DNA of 13,232 nucleotides, taken from NCBI GenBank assembly GCA_031267635.1, contig JAIRYX010000402.1, positions 1-13,232 on the forward strand, given 5' to 3'. Positions 7,332 through 13,232 of this stretch are shown here, piece after piece (within the stretch, counting starts at the first letter, position 1; every line of letters begins with the position of its first letter). The notes below the pieces were generated by a model that did not search any database, was not told the DNA's origin, and saw only the letters and a program-made list of their open reading frames with translations. The position numbers and the translations under genes were made by a program. Origin of the DNA: Planctomycetaceae bacterium. Its GTDB lineage: Bacteria > Planctomycetota > Planctomycetia > Pirellulales > Thermoguttaceae.

Positions 7332-7433
7332 GTAACGATTCAGTTGCCCAAGCCAAATAAATATGCACGGCAACTGAATTGTTACAGTATGTTATAAATC
7401 AATCCCTCCCCAAAGTGTGAAATAAGCAGAAAA
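7332..7433 (+). repeat. Hairpin repeat copy E plus a 41-bp flank repeated at 12654-12695
   Basis: The hairpin (7332-7385) starts GTAACGATTCAGTTGCCC and ends CGGCAACTGAATTGTTAC around the family loop. The adjoining flank TATAAATCAATCCCTCC ... GTGAAATAAGCAGAAAA recurs almost unchanged at 12654-12695. Hairpin and flank therefore form a unit of about 100 bp, which serves as the empty-site reference for the interrupted copy at 12401-12695. Confidence 0.8.
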
Positions 7434-7646
7434 GTTGCTAGTCGAAACAATAAAACCTAATTTATACACGAATACCGATCTTTGTTGTAGAGCAATTTTG
7501 AGGGAAAGTGCAAATAGTAATTATAGAATTAAGACATTACATTTGCAAGTTTATTGCAATGATCGAAAAATTGATAGTGATAAAGTTAGGCGGCATTTCG
7601 TCGAAACGCCGTTTACTCAAAATGTTTTTCAAGAAAGTATTTCAAC

Positions 7647-8903
7647 ATGCTCTATTCTGAAAGCCAGAATCCCGGACAGCCAGTGACGGAATCCGAAGCC
7701 GAAAAAATTTTGTCGTCAGGACTTGCCAAAGCGAATCTTGTGGGGAAAAAAGTGTTGGTGTTGTTGCCCGACAATACGCGAACTTGTCCGTTGCCGATGA
7801 TGTTTCGTAAGATGGTTGCGACGCTTTCGCCGATTGTCTCGCGACTTGATTTTTTAATCGCGTTGGGAACGCATCAACCAATGTCCGACGCGGCAATCAA
7901 CAAAATGCTCGGATTGACTGCGGAAGAACGTGCCGCGAAGTTTGGAAATATCGGTATTTACAATCATCATTGGGAAAAACCGGAAACGTTTCAAACGCTC
8001 GGCGCTCTTTCCGCCGACACGGTTGAAACTGTCACCAACGGTTTAATGCGGGAAAATGTGGAAATCGGTGTGAATCGGATGGTGTTGGACTACGACGTGA
8101 ACATCATTCTGGGACCGACTTATCCGCACGAAGTAGTCGGTTTTTCCGGCGGATTGAAATACTTTTTTCCAGGTATCGGTAATTTCGATTTTATCAATTT
8201 CTTTCATTGGCTCGGCGCTGTTCTCACTTGCTTTGACGTCATCGGCAAAAAAGAAACGCCAGTTCGCCGCGTCATCAACGAGGCGGCAAAACTTCTGCCG
8301 CGTCCGGTCATTAACGTCAATATGGTCGTCAACGAGGGAACGTTGGTCGGAATTTTTGTCGGCGATCCTTATGAATCGTGGTCGAAAGCGGCCGACCTTT
8401 CCGACAAATGTCATATCGTTTATAAAGAAAAGCCGTACAAGTTGGTGATTGGGATTGCGCCGGAGATGTATGACGAACTTTGGACAGCCGGAAAAGTGAT
8501 GTACAAACTTGAGCCGGTTGTTGCGGACGGCGGCGAGTTAATTATTTACGCGCCGCATGTCAACGAAATTTCGCTGACGCACGGTAAACACATTGAACAA
8601 GTCGGCTATCATATCCGCGATTATTTCCGCAAGCAATGGAAAAAATTTTCGCACTTTCCCGGCGGCGTATTGGCGCATGCCACGCATGTTCGTGGGCTTG
8701 GAACGTTTGAAAACGGCGTAGAAAAACCGCGAATCACTGTAACGCTTGCGACCGGGATTCCGCAGCGATTGACAGAAACAATCGCGTTAAACTACCGCGA
8801 CTGGCAAACACTCAACGTGGATTCATTCCGCAATCGGGAACAGGAAGGAATTCTTGTCGTTGACCATGCCGGAGAAGTGTTACATCGCTTGCGTGCGGAT
8901 TGA
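7647..8903 (+). CDS. larA: LarA-family nickel-pincer-dependent racemase/epimerase
   Basis: A 418-residue cytoplasmic enzyme of the lactate racemase (LarA, DUF2088) family. It has PDNTR (Asp42, Arg45; nucleotide-cofactor recognition in LarA), the catalytic His76 in ALGTHQPMS, and HEVVGFSGGLKYFFPG with His161 and Lys171 exactly 10 apart. His187 lies 16 after the Lys. These match His108, His174, Lys184 (covalent cofactor) and His200 (nickel ligand) of the Lactobacillus enzyme, so an intact active site is expected. The family interconverts alpha-hydroxy acid stereoisomers, and homologues differ in substrate, so lactate is only one candidate. The maturation genes larB, larC and larE are not in the window. 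ATG 7647 has a weak AAGAAAG about 10 nt upstream. Upstream, 7434-7646 holds no gene; an 89-bp mobile repeat follows. Confidence 0.9.
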   Translation: MLYSESQNPGQPVTESEAEKILSSGLAKANLVGKKVLVLLPDNTRTCPLPMMFRKMVATLSPIVSRLDFLIALGTHQPMSDAAINKMLGLTAEERAAKFGNIGIYNHHWEKPETFQTLGALSADTVETVTNGLMRENVEIGVNRMVLDYDVNIILGPTYPHEVVGFSGGLKYFFPGIGNFDFINFFHWLGAVLTCFDVIGKKETPVRRVINEAAKLLPRPVINVNMVVNEGTLVGIFVGDPYESWSKAADLSDKCHIVYKEKPYKLVIGIAPEMYDELWTAGKVMYKLEPVVADGGELIIYAPHVNEISLTHGKHIEQVGYHIRDYFRKQWKKFSHFPGGVLAHATHVRGLGTFENGVEKPRITVTLATGIPQRLTETIALNYRDWQTLNVDSFRNREQEGILVVDHAGEVLHRLRAD

Positions 8904-8923
8904 AAAATGCTCGTCAAACCAGA

Positions 8924-9012
8924 GGGAACTTCTAAAAACCCCACTTTCAACAAATTCGACCATTGAAAAATAAGGACTTGCTGATACCAGGAAGAGGTTT
9001 TTAGAAGTTCCC
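8924..9012 (-). mobile_element. 89-bp miniature element (GGGAACTTCTAAAAAC ends), copy 1
   Basis: It starts GGGAACTTCTAAAAACC, ends with the complement GGTTTTTAGAAGTTCCC and is flanked on both sides by CAGA (8920-8923 and 9013-9016). It is in the opposite orientation to, and roughly 80 percent like, the two copies at 12454 and 12558. It sits between larA and fabF, beginning 20 bp after the larA stop. RNA read through it would fold into a long hairpin and could work as a terminator. Confidence 0.85.
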
Positions 9013-9198
9013 CAGAGTAGTATGGCGTAAGTAAATGAGAAAAAATGTATTGCATTCTCGATTGGTATTCCTGTTTTCGGATTAAAAATGTGTTCTGGTC
9101 TTTCATTGGCGAAAAAAAAAATTATAATTAAGGAAAATTGGAGATTATTTTCTTCACCAAAAACCAATGAACATGTCATAAAATTTGAAGGTACTAAT

Positions 9199-10443
9199 AT
9201 GCCGGAACGAATTGTGGTGACAGGACTTGGGGTTGTGAGTCCTGTCGGAATCGGGATGACGGAGTTTTGGGCGGCGATTCGCAATGGAAAAAGCGGCATC
9301 GACCGTATTACGCGGTTCGATGCAAGCCGCGTAGCGTGTCAGATTGCCGCCGAAGTCAAAAATTTCGATGCAAAAGAATATTTTGACCCCAAATTATCGC
9401 AGCGAACCGCGTTGTTTACGCAGTTTGCTATGTTTGCCGCGCGAGAGGCGTGGGAAATGGCGGAGTTGAAATGGGACGCCGTGACAACGCCGGATCGCGT
9501 CGGAGTGATTCTCGGTAACGGAATCGGCGGCTTGGAAGTCGATAACGAAGCCCAGCGAAAATTGTTTGACAAAGGTCCGTCTCGCATTCCCGCGATGACG
9601 ATTCCTCGCATGATTGGCAATGAAGCGGCGGGAAACGTTTCGATGTTGCTCGGCATTCACGGTATTTCGCACACAGTGGTTACCGCATGCGCATCCGGCA
9701 CGGACGCAATTGGTAACGCGATGTACTATCTTCGCGCCGGTCTTGCCGATGTGGTGATTGCGGGCGGTACGGAATCGGCGATTACCGAATATGGAATTGG
9801 CGGATTTTGTGCGTTGAAAGCGTTGAGTACGGCATTCAACGACGATCCGCCGCAAGCGAGCCGTCCTTTCGATAAAAAACGCGACGGTTTTGTGATGGGA
9901 GAAGGCGCGGGCGTTTTAATTCTCGAAACACTTTCGCATGCTCAAAAACGAGACGCGAATATCATTGCCGAAATTGTCGGTTACGCCGGAACCAGCGACG
10001 CTTATCATTTGACAGCGCCGCATCCCGATGGAACCGGTGCGGCGAACGCAATTCGTCTTGCGCTGGCGATGGGAAATCTAAAACCGGAAGACATTGATTA
10101 TGTCAACGCGCACGGCACGTCTACGCCGACCAACGATCCGGTGGAAACGAAAGCGATTAAACAAGCATTTGGCGAACACGCATACCAGCTCAAAGTATCG
10201 TCCACAAAAGGCGTAATGGGACATTGCATCGGAGCCGCCGGAGCTTTAGAAGCGTTAGTTTGCGTCAAAGCGATTGAAGACAATTTTTTTCCCGCAACAG
10301 CAAATCTCGACGAACCAGACGCCGAATGCGACTTGGATTACGTCCCGAAAGTTGGACAAACCGGCAACATTCGCACCGCTGTTTCCACATCGCTCGGTTT
10401 CGGCGGACATAATTCGGCGGTGGTTGTTAAGCGGTTTGAGTAA
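9199..10443 (+). CDS. fabF: Beta-ketoacyl-ACP synthase II
   Basis: A 414-residue condensing enzyme of fatty acid synthesis, which extends acyl-ACP with malonyl-ACP in the cytoplasm. The whole family pattern is present. It starts MPERIVVTGLGVVSPVG, has the nucleophile Cys164 in VTACASGTDAIG, His305 in VNAHGTSTPTNDP, Lys337 and His342 in STKGVMGHCIGAAGALE, and ends with the glycine-rich SLGFGGHNSAVVVKRF. Length is typical for FabF/KAS II. The frame is open back to 9088, but the extra 37 residues (Lys/Ile-rich) are not family sequence, and GAAGG lies about 8 nt before ATG 9199. A TATAAT near 9120 could be a -10 box, without a clear -35. No acpP, fabG or fabD lies beside it, so it is either a stand-alone copy or separated from the main cluster; a specialised KAS role cannot be excluded. 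Confidence 0.95.
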   Translation: MPERIVVTGLGVVSPVGIGMTEFWAAIRNGKSGIDRITRFDASRVACQIAAEVKNFDAKEYFDPKLSQRTALFTQFAMFAAREAWEMAELKWDAVTTPDRVGVILGNGIGGLEVDNEAQRKLFDKGPSRIPAMTIPRMIGNEAAGNVSMLLGIHGISHTVVTACASGTDAIGNAMYYLRAGLADVVIAGGTESAITEYGIGGFCALKALSTAFNDDPPQASRPFDKKRDGFVMGEGAGVLILETLSHAQKRDANIIAEIVGYAGTSDAYHLTAPHPDGTGAANAIRLALAMGNLKPEDIDYVNAHGTSTPTNDPVETKAIKQAFGEHAYQLKVSSTKGVMGHCIGAAGALEALVCVKAIEDNFFPATANLDEPDAECDLDYVPKVGQTGNIRTAVSTSLGFGGHNSAVVVKRFE

Positions 10444-10510
10444 AAGGTCATATTCAAAAACGAACGTTCAAGTGGGATGAGTCTGCTTAAAGAGTTATCT
10501 TTGCCAGAAA

Positions 10511-10815
10511 GTAAACTATTCAGTCGCTCAAACCACATAAACCCGTACCAGGTAACTGGATCATTACAGTCAATTTTACCGATTTATAAAATTCCATTAG
10601 TAGCCCCAAATTGCACCAACATGCGCCCTTATTCCCTTATTTTTCGGTCAAGCTTTTTGGGTAACAACCATCGTCTAAAACATAGGAGTGTGTTTGGGGG
10701 CTGTGTTGACTACGAAAGGACACTTGATAAATAAGGGCTGCAATGGTAAAGCCGTTTGGGTAAATCTACAGTTGCCCAGAGTGGATTTATTTGGTTTGGG
10801 CAACTGAATAGTTAC
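10511..10815. repeat. 305-bp fold-back element bounded by hairpin repeats F and G (uninterrupted copy)
   Basis: Hairpin F (10511-10567) forms the left end and inverted hairpin G (10760-10815) the right end. The interior resembles 6580-7168 without the 242-bp insertion: ATGCGCCCTTATTCCC near 10620, and TTGATAAATAAGGGCTGCA near 10726. It fills most of the 10444-10890 gap. An 85-codon frame across it (10477-10734) shares a peptide with the sister copy and is not taken as a gene. Confidence 0.78.
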
Positions 10816-10890
10816 GCCAGAAATACAAATAATACACCTTGGCAAAAAATAAAATCACGAACATCTTAATTAAATTCGATTTTCTTCAAA

Positions 10891-11730
10891 ATGAAAACAA
10901 CATTGACTTTTGTCTCTCGTCTTTTGGGATATTTGCTTTTTGTAACCGTACCGTTTTTTTTGATTGGTTGGATTGCTTTATTAGTTTGGCTTTCGCCGAT
11001 TTTCGGAACGATTGACGCAAAACACGCGACGCCTCAAAAACTAACGTATTGGTTTTTATTTCGTGATTTAGAAGATGTACCGCAAGAAAAACGGTCGCTG
11101 TTGTTGGAGTGTTATCTTCGGGATTTCGGTAGCGAATCGGGAAAGAAGCAGTCTTTTGAAATGTTGGGATTTGTTAAACGCCAAGTGCAAAAAATTGAAA
11201 TTGCCCGACGTGAACGCGTGCAACAAGAATTGACGGTTGTTAATGAACCGGAAAAATTGCTAACGATTTCTGTGCCGTTGCCGGAACGAAATATTTATTT
11301 TCTGGCAAAAATTTGGTTTTTGGATAAAATGTACCAATATGAAAAAGCCAACTTTGCAGAGAAAAAAAACATCTTATCGCAAATGGTTATCGAAATCCAA
11401 TGGTGGCAGGAATATAATAAAGAGTATTTTCTTGCCGCCGAAATTTTGCCGCCCAACGTCACAGAATCACTTCAGGAATTGGAAGTAATTTTCGCACGTT
11501 GGAAAGCGGGAGCTTCACCGGAAGATTGTAACAGAATCCAAGCGTTTGAGTTGCGTTTGACAGCGGCGTTAGTGAGCAACGGCATCAATCAAATCGTCGG
11601 AGGTAATGCCGCCGGAAATGTAACAGAAAGCGTTACAAATGCAGTCGGCAACTTTTTCGGTTCCTTTACCAAACCCCAAAATGAAAAAAAAGCCGAGGAT
11701 AAAAAAACATCAGAAGAACTAAAAGAATAA
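10891..11730 (+). CDS. Unrecognised membrane-anchored protein
   Basis: A 279-residue protein whose family I do not recognise. Residues about 9-36 form one strongly hydrophobic segment (LLGYLLFVTVPFFLIGWIAL and onward), not followed by a clear cleavage site, so it is probably an N-terminal anchor. Residues 45-230 are charged and helix-rich, with WFLFRDLEDVPQEKRSLLLE, FVKRQVQKIEIARRERV and IEIQWWQEYNKEYFLAAEIL. Residues about 231-260 are Asn/Gly/Val-rich (NQIVGGNAAGNVTESVTNAV) and the end is a Lys/Glu-rich tail. Codon choice resembles the neighbouring genes. ATG 10891 has no visible Shine-Dalgarno, and no other start fits better. It stands alone between two hairpin-repeat elements (ending 10815, beginning 11738), so the neighbours give no functional clue. 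Confidence 0.72.
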   Translation: MKTTLTFVSRLLGYLLFVTVPFFLIGWIALLVWLSPIFGTIDAKHATPQKLTYWFLFRDLEDVPQEKRSLLLECYLRDFGSESGKKQSFEMLGFVKRQVQKIEIARRERVQQELTVVNEPEKLLTISVPLPERNIYFLAKIWFLDKMYQYEKANFAEKKNILSQMVIEIQWWQEYNKEYFLAAEILPPNVTESLQELEVIFARWKAGASPEDCNRIQAFELRLTAALVSNGINQIVGGNAAGNVTESVTNAVGNFFGSFTKPQNEKKAEDKKTSEELKE

Positions 11731-11793
11731 AATATTAGTAATGATTCAGTCGATCAAACCACATAAATCTATACTGGGCAACAATTTTAATGA

Positions 11794-12033
11794 CTGAACT
11801 TTTGCAAAGTTTAAAATGAGACTAGAAAATAAGGTATTTGACGCATATAAATATTAGCAAAATAAAATATTTGTTACGAAAATACTCTATTTTTGCACAA
11901 AAATAGATGTCGTTTTTTAGACACTTATGAAATCAGGACAAAAATACATTTTGTACACAAAATATAAACAACTGCTACAAATATCAATATACTATCGTAT
12001 TTTATAGCATTAAACAAATTTGCAAAAGTTCAG
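11794..12033 (+). mobile_element. 240-bp non-autonomous element (CTGAACTTTTGCAAA ends), copy 2
   Basis: It starts CTGAACTTTTGCAAA, ends with the complement TTTGCAAAAGTTCAG and is flanked by a perfect 7-bp duplication TTAATGA (11787-11793 and 12034-12040). It is the reverse complement of the copy at 6819-7060. It has no coding capacity. The perfect duplication suggests a fairly recent insertion. Confidence 0.87.
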
Positions 12034-12202
12034 TTAATGACAGAGTCTCCATCGACTGGTTATTTGAACGATTTTACCATTGCAGCCCTTATTTATCAAA
12101 TTGCCATTAGTAGCCAACATGCCCTCAAACTCGCCCTTATGCCCTTATTTTGTAACTATTCAGTCGCCCTGTCAAATAGACTACAACTACTTGAATTTAT
12201 GT

Positions 12203-12278
12203 TTTCTCACAGAGGCACGGAGGCACAAAGAATTTATTTTTTAGAATCACTCGGTATTCTTGGTGCCTTTGTGAAAAA
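12203..12278. repeat. AGGCAC-type inverted repeat inserted in hairpin I
   Basis: The left arm TTTCTCACAGAGGCAC (continuing to CACAAAGAAT) is matched by the right arm ATTCTTGGTGCCTTTGTG and the bases after it. From memory, CACAGAGGCAC ... GTGCCTTTGTG repeats are dispersed between genes in many unrelated bacteria. Here it splits a copy of the 56-bp hairpin repeat, so it arrived after that repeat. Confidence 0.65.
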
Positions 12279-12400
12279 TAAATTTTAAAATGTGATGAGT
12301 ATAAATCCGTACGAGGCAATTGAATAGTTACTGTCAATTTTACCCCCAAATATCTGATTATTTCGTTTTTTGGCGCGCGCGATATTTGAAAACGCAATAG

Positions 12401-12553
12401 AAAACTATAGCATCAGTTTCCCAAGCCAAATAAATCCACACCGGGCAACTGAAGGGAACTTCTAAAAACCTCCCCCAAGTATTCGTAAGCCCTTATTTTT
12501 CAACGGTCACGTTTGTTGAAAATAAGGTTTTGAGAAGTTCCCTGAATAGTTAC
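12401..12553 (+). repeat. Hairpin repeat copy J, interrupted by an 89-bp element
   Basis: The left part reads CATCAGTTTCCCAAGCC, then AAATAAATCCACACC and GGGCAACTGAA, where the 89-bp element enters. The right arm resumes TGAATAGTTAC at 12543. Removing the insert and one TGAA restores a normal family member similar to 7332-7385. Confidence 0.8.
12454..12542 (+). mobile_element. 89-bp miniature element, copy 2 (nested in hairpin J)
   Basis: It begins GGGAACTTCTAAAAACC, ends GAGAAGTTCCC and is flanked by TGAA on both sides (12450-12453 and 12543-12546). Internally CTTATTTTTCAAC pairs with GTTGAAAATAAG, so most of the element can fold on itself. The host hairpin gives a base-level record of the insertion point. 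Confidence 0.9.
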
Positions 12554-12557
12554 CGTA

Positions 12558-12646
12558 GGGAACTTCTAAAAACATCTTCCCAATATTCGTAAGCCCTTAT
12601 TTTTCAATGGTCACATGTGTTGAAAATGAGGTTTTTAGAAGTTTCC
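12558..12646 (+). mobile_element. 89-bp miniature element, copy 3
   Basis: It begins GGGAACTTCTAAAAACATC, ends TTTTTAGAAGTTTCC and is flanked by CGTA (12554-12557 and 12647-12650). It has the same orientation as copy 2 and is close to it in sequence, only 15 bp further on. Copy 2 and copy 3 could be independent insertions or a local jump. Confidence 0.87.
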
Positions 12647-12653
12647 CGTATTG

Positions 12654-12695
12654 TATAAATCAATCCCTCCTCCAAATGTGAAATAAGCAGAAAAA
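12654..12695 (+). repeat. Second copy of the 41-bp hairpin flank
   Basis: TATAAATCAATCCCTCC, followed after a short variable stretch by ATGTGAAATAAGCAGAAAA, matches 7393-7433. It shows that the region before the 89-bp insertions was the same hairpin-plus-flank unit as at 7332-7433. Confidence 0.75.
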
Positions 12696-13029
12696 TATTA
12701 TTTCTTGTCGCCCTTATTATGAAATTCAGCAAAAGGTTTGCCCAACTTCAATCATCAAAATTGGAAACTCCATTTGTCAATGGGAGAACCTCATTTGTTA
12801 ATTGGATTTCTCCAATTGCCGGTTTTTTTCCGTCCAAATACTCTAAAAGACTTCTATCGGCTGAATATATAGTCGTCCCTGAAAAAGTTCCAGTGAAAAT
12901 TTCATCGTCGCGATCTTATCAGCCACAAGTTCATTTGGTTCGCAAGCCAAGCGGTATAGCAAGGCGAATACCCAAAAATCAGCTCGGAATTGCTGGTCAT
13001 GTTCTAAAATTATTGCACAGTCAAATCCC
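12696..13029. other. No gene supported; possible decayed coding sequence
   Basis: A plus-strand frame of 104 codons (12719-13033) has no ribosome binding site and no family resemblance that I recognise. On the minus strand about 12855-13030 there is a stop-free stretch of ordinary-looking protein (including EHDQQFRADFWVFALLYRLA and ATMKFSLELFQGRLYIQP) that ends at a TAG, with more stops after it. One of the two may be a remnant of a gene disrupted by the neighbouring insertion sequence; neither can be called as intact. Confidence 0.3.
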
Positions 13030-13057
13030 TTAACATTTCCTATTATTGTATTATAAT
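13030..13057 (+). promoter_or_regulatory. Predicted promoter of the IS1-type element
   Basis: TTAACA (5 of 6 to the -35 consensus), a 16-bp spacer and a perfect TATAAT lie 33 bp before the insA start codon, the usual position of an insertion-sequence left-end promoter. Confidence 0.5.
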
Positions 13058-13075
13058 TATTCCTCTATACAATCC

Positions 13076-13083
13076 AGGAGGAG
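13076..13083 (+). promoter_or_regulatory. Shine-Dalgarno AGGAGGAG for insA
   Basis: AGGAGGAG followed by 7 nt and ATG 13091, an extended perfect match to the anti-Shine-Dalgarno. Confidence 0.8.
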
Positions 13084-13090
13084 TATTAGT

Positions 13091-13232
13091 ATGACTTTAA
13101 TTACACTCCAATGTCCGTTTTGCGGAAGTGCAGATGTCGGTAAAAATGGAACCAGCAGCAATGGCAAACAGAGATACCTATGTAAAAATCCTGCTTGCAC
13201 ACACACCACATTTTATGCCGAGTACTTCTACA
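13091..13232 (+). CDS. insA: IS1-family transposase subunit InsA, N-terminus (runs off window)
   Basis: The first 47 codons of a protein beginning MTLITLQCPFCGS, then VGKNGTSSNGKQRYLC, with further Cys at 36. Cys8, Cys11, Cys31 and Cys36 form the zinc-binding motif, and the KNGxxxxGKQRYLCK segment is characteristic of InsA of IS1 elements, which binds the element's terminal inverted repeats. In IS1, the downstream insB frame is fused by programmed -1 frameshifting to give the transposase; that part is outside the window. The element's left end must lie between about 13000 and 13030, but I could not identify the terminal inverted repeat without its partner. Confidence 0.82.
   Translation, partial: MTLITLQCPFCGSADVGKNGTSSNGKQRYLCKNPACTHTTFYAEYFY

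Larger units (their letters stand above)
11738..12331. repeat. Composite of hairpin repeats H and I with three nested insertions
   Basis: Hairpin H starts GTAATGATTCAGTCG at 11738 and is cut by the 240-bp element at 11794. After that element come fold-back interior segments (TGCAGCCCTTATTTATC near 12081, CGCCCTTATGCCCTTATT near 12133). Hairpin I starts GTAACTATTCAGTCGCCC at 12152, is interrupted by about 120 bp, and finishes as GAGGCAATTGAATAGTTAC, ending 12331. No gene is supported anywhere in this interval. Confidence 0.65.

Noticed and set aside
7111..7385. Repeats around 7.1-7.4 kb considered as a CRISPR array.
   Set aside because: Only two or three palindromic copies, irregular spacing, inverted orientation of one copy, and no cas genes.
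7543..7559. Two TTGCAA words 11 bp apart upstream of larA, considered as an operator.
   Set aside because: The words are short and self-complementary, common in AT-rich DNA, and there is no adjacent promoter or regulator gene to support them.
7435..7686. An 83-codon frame starting at TTG 7435 just before larA.
   Set aside because: It overlaps the larA start in another frame, has no ribosome binding site and no recognisable family features.
10477..10734. An 85-codon plus-strand frame after fabF, and a similar one at 6543-6779; both contain the peptide MRPYSL followed by FRS.
   Set aside because: The shared peptide comes from the shared fold-back repeat in the same phase. Neither has a ribosome binding site and both run across hairpin arms.
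1519..12553. Hairpin repeats flanking coding units looked like integron attC sites.
   Set aside because: The size is similar, but the ends (GTAAC...GTTAC) do not fit the RYYYAAC/GTTRRRY core sites, flanked units contain multi-gene operons in both orientations, and no integrase is visible.

Overview
The window most likely comes from a Planctomycetota bacterium of moderate to low GC content. The evidence is a DUF1559 pseudopilin (N-terminal prepilin signal, C-terminal H...DG motif, characteristic ending), a small lipoprotein of the type planctomycetes carry in many copies, a secreted protein with a rhamnogalacturonan-lyase-like N-terminal domain, and a TolQ/ExbB-like channel protein paired with a large TolR-like protein. 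The exact lineage cannot be read from the sequence.

Layout. On the minus strand, 1-723 is the N-terminal part of a secreted carbohydrate-active-type protein, 856-1305 is a lipoprotein and 1593-2735 is a DUF1559 protein. The DUF1559 gene has a well-formed promoter, leader and ribosome binding site upstream, but its ATG (2815) is out of frame because of a run of 12 G. On the plus strand, 3239-4546 and 4543-6411 form a translationally coupled pair (ExbB/TolQ-like channel plus TolR-like coiled-coil protein). These are followed by a LarA-family nickel-pincer racemase (7647-8903), a beta-ketoacyl-ACP synthase II (9199-10443), an unrecognised membrane-anchored protein (10891-11730) and the start of an IS1-family element (insA, from 13091). 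Apart from the channel pair, the genes do not form an obvious pathway.

The striking part is what lies between the genes. A roughly 56-bp hairpin repeat (arms GTAACTATTCAGTTGCCC and its complement, loop around CCAAATAAATCCGCAC) occurs about ten times and sits in most of the larger intergenic gaps, never inside a recognised gene. Pairs of these hairpins in opposite orientation bound roughly 300-bp fold-back elements (6580-7168 and 10511-10815). Two other non-autonomous element families have inserted into this material: a 240-242 bp element with CTGAACTTTTGCAAA ends and 7-bp target duplications (2 copies), and an 89-bp element with GGGAACTTCTAAAAAC ends and 4-bp target duplications (3 copies). 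Several insertions are nested, and related 'empty sites' elsewhere in the window confirm them. The 11.7-12.7 kb interval is a pile-up of at least five repeats beside the IS1-type element.

The two observations I would follow first are the poly-G tract in the DUF1559 leader (a phase-variation switch or a homopolymer error) and the nested miniature-element system. No CRISPR array, tRNA, rRNA or recognisable defence system was seen.
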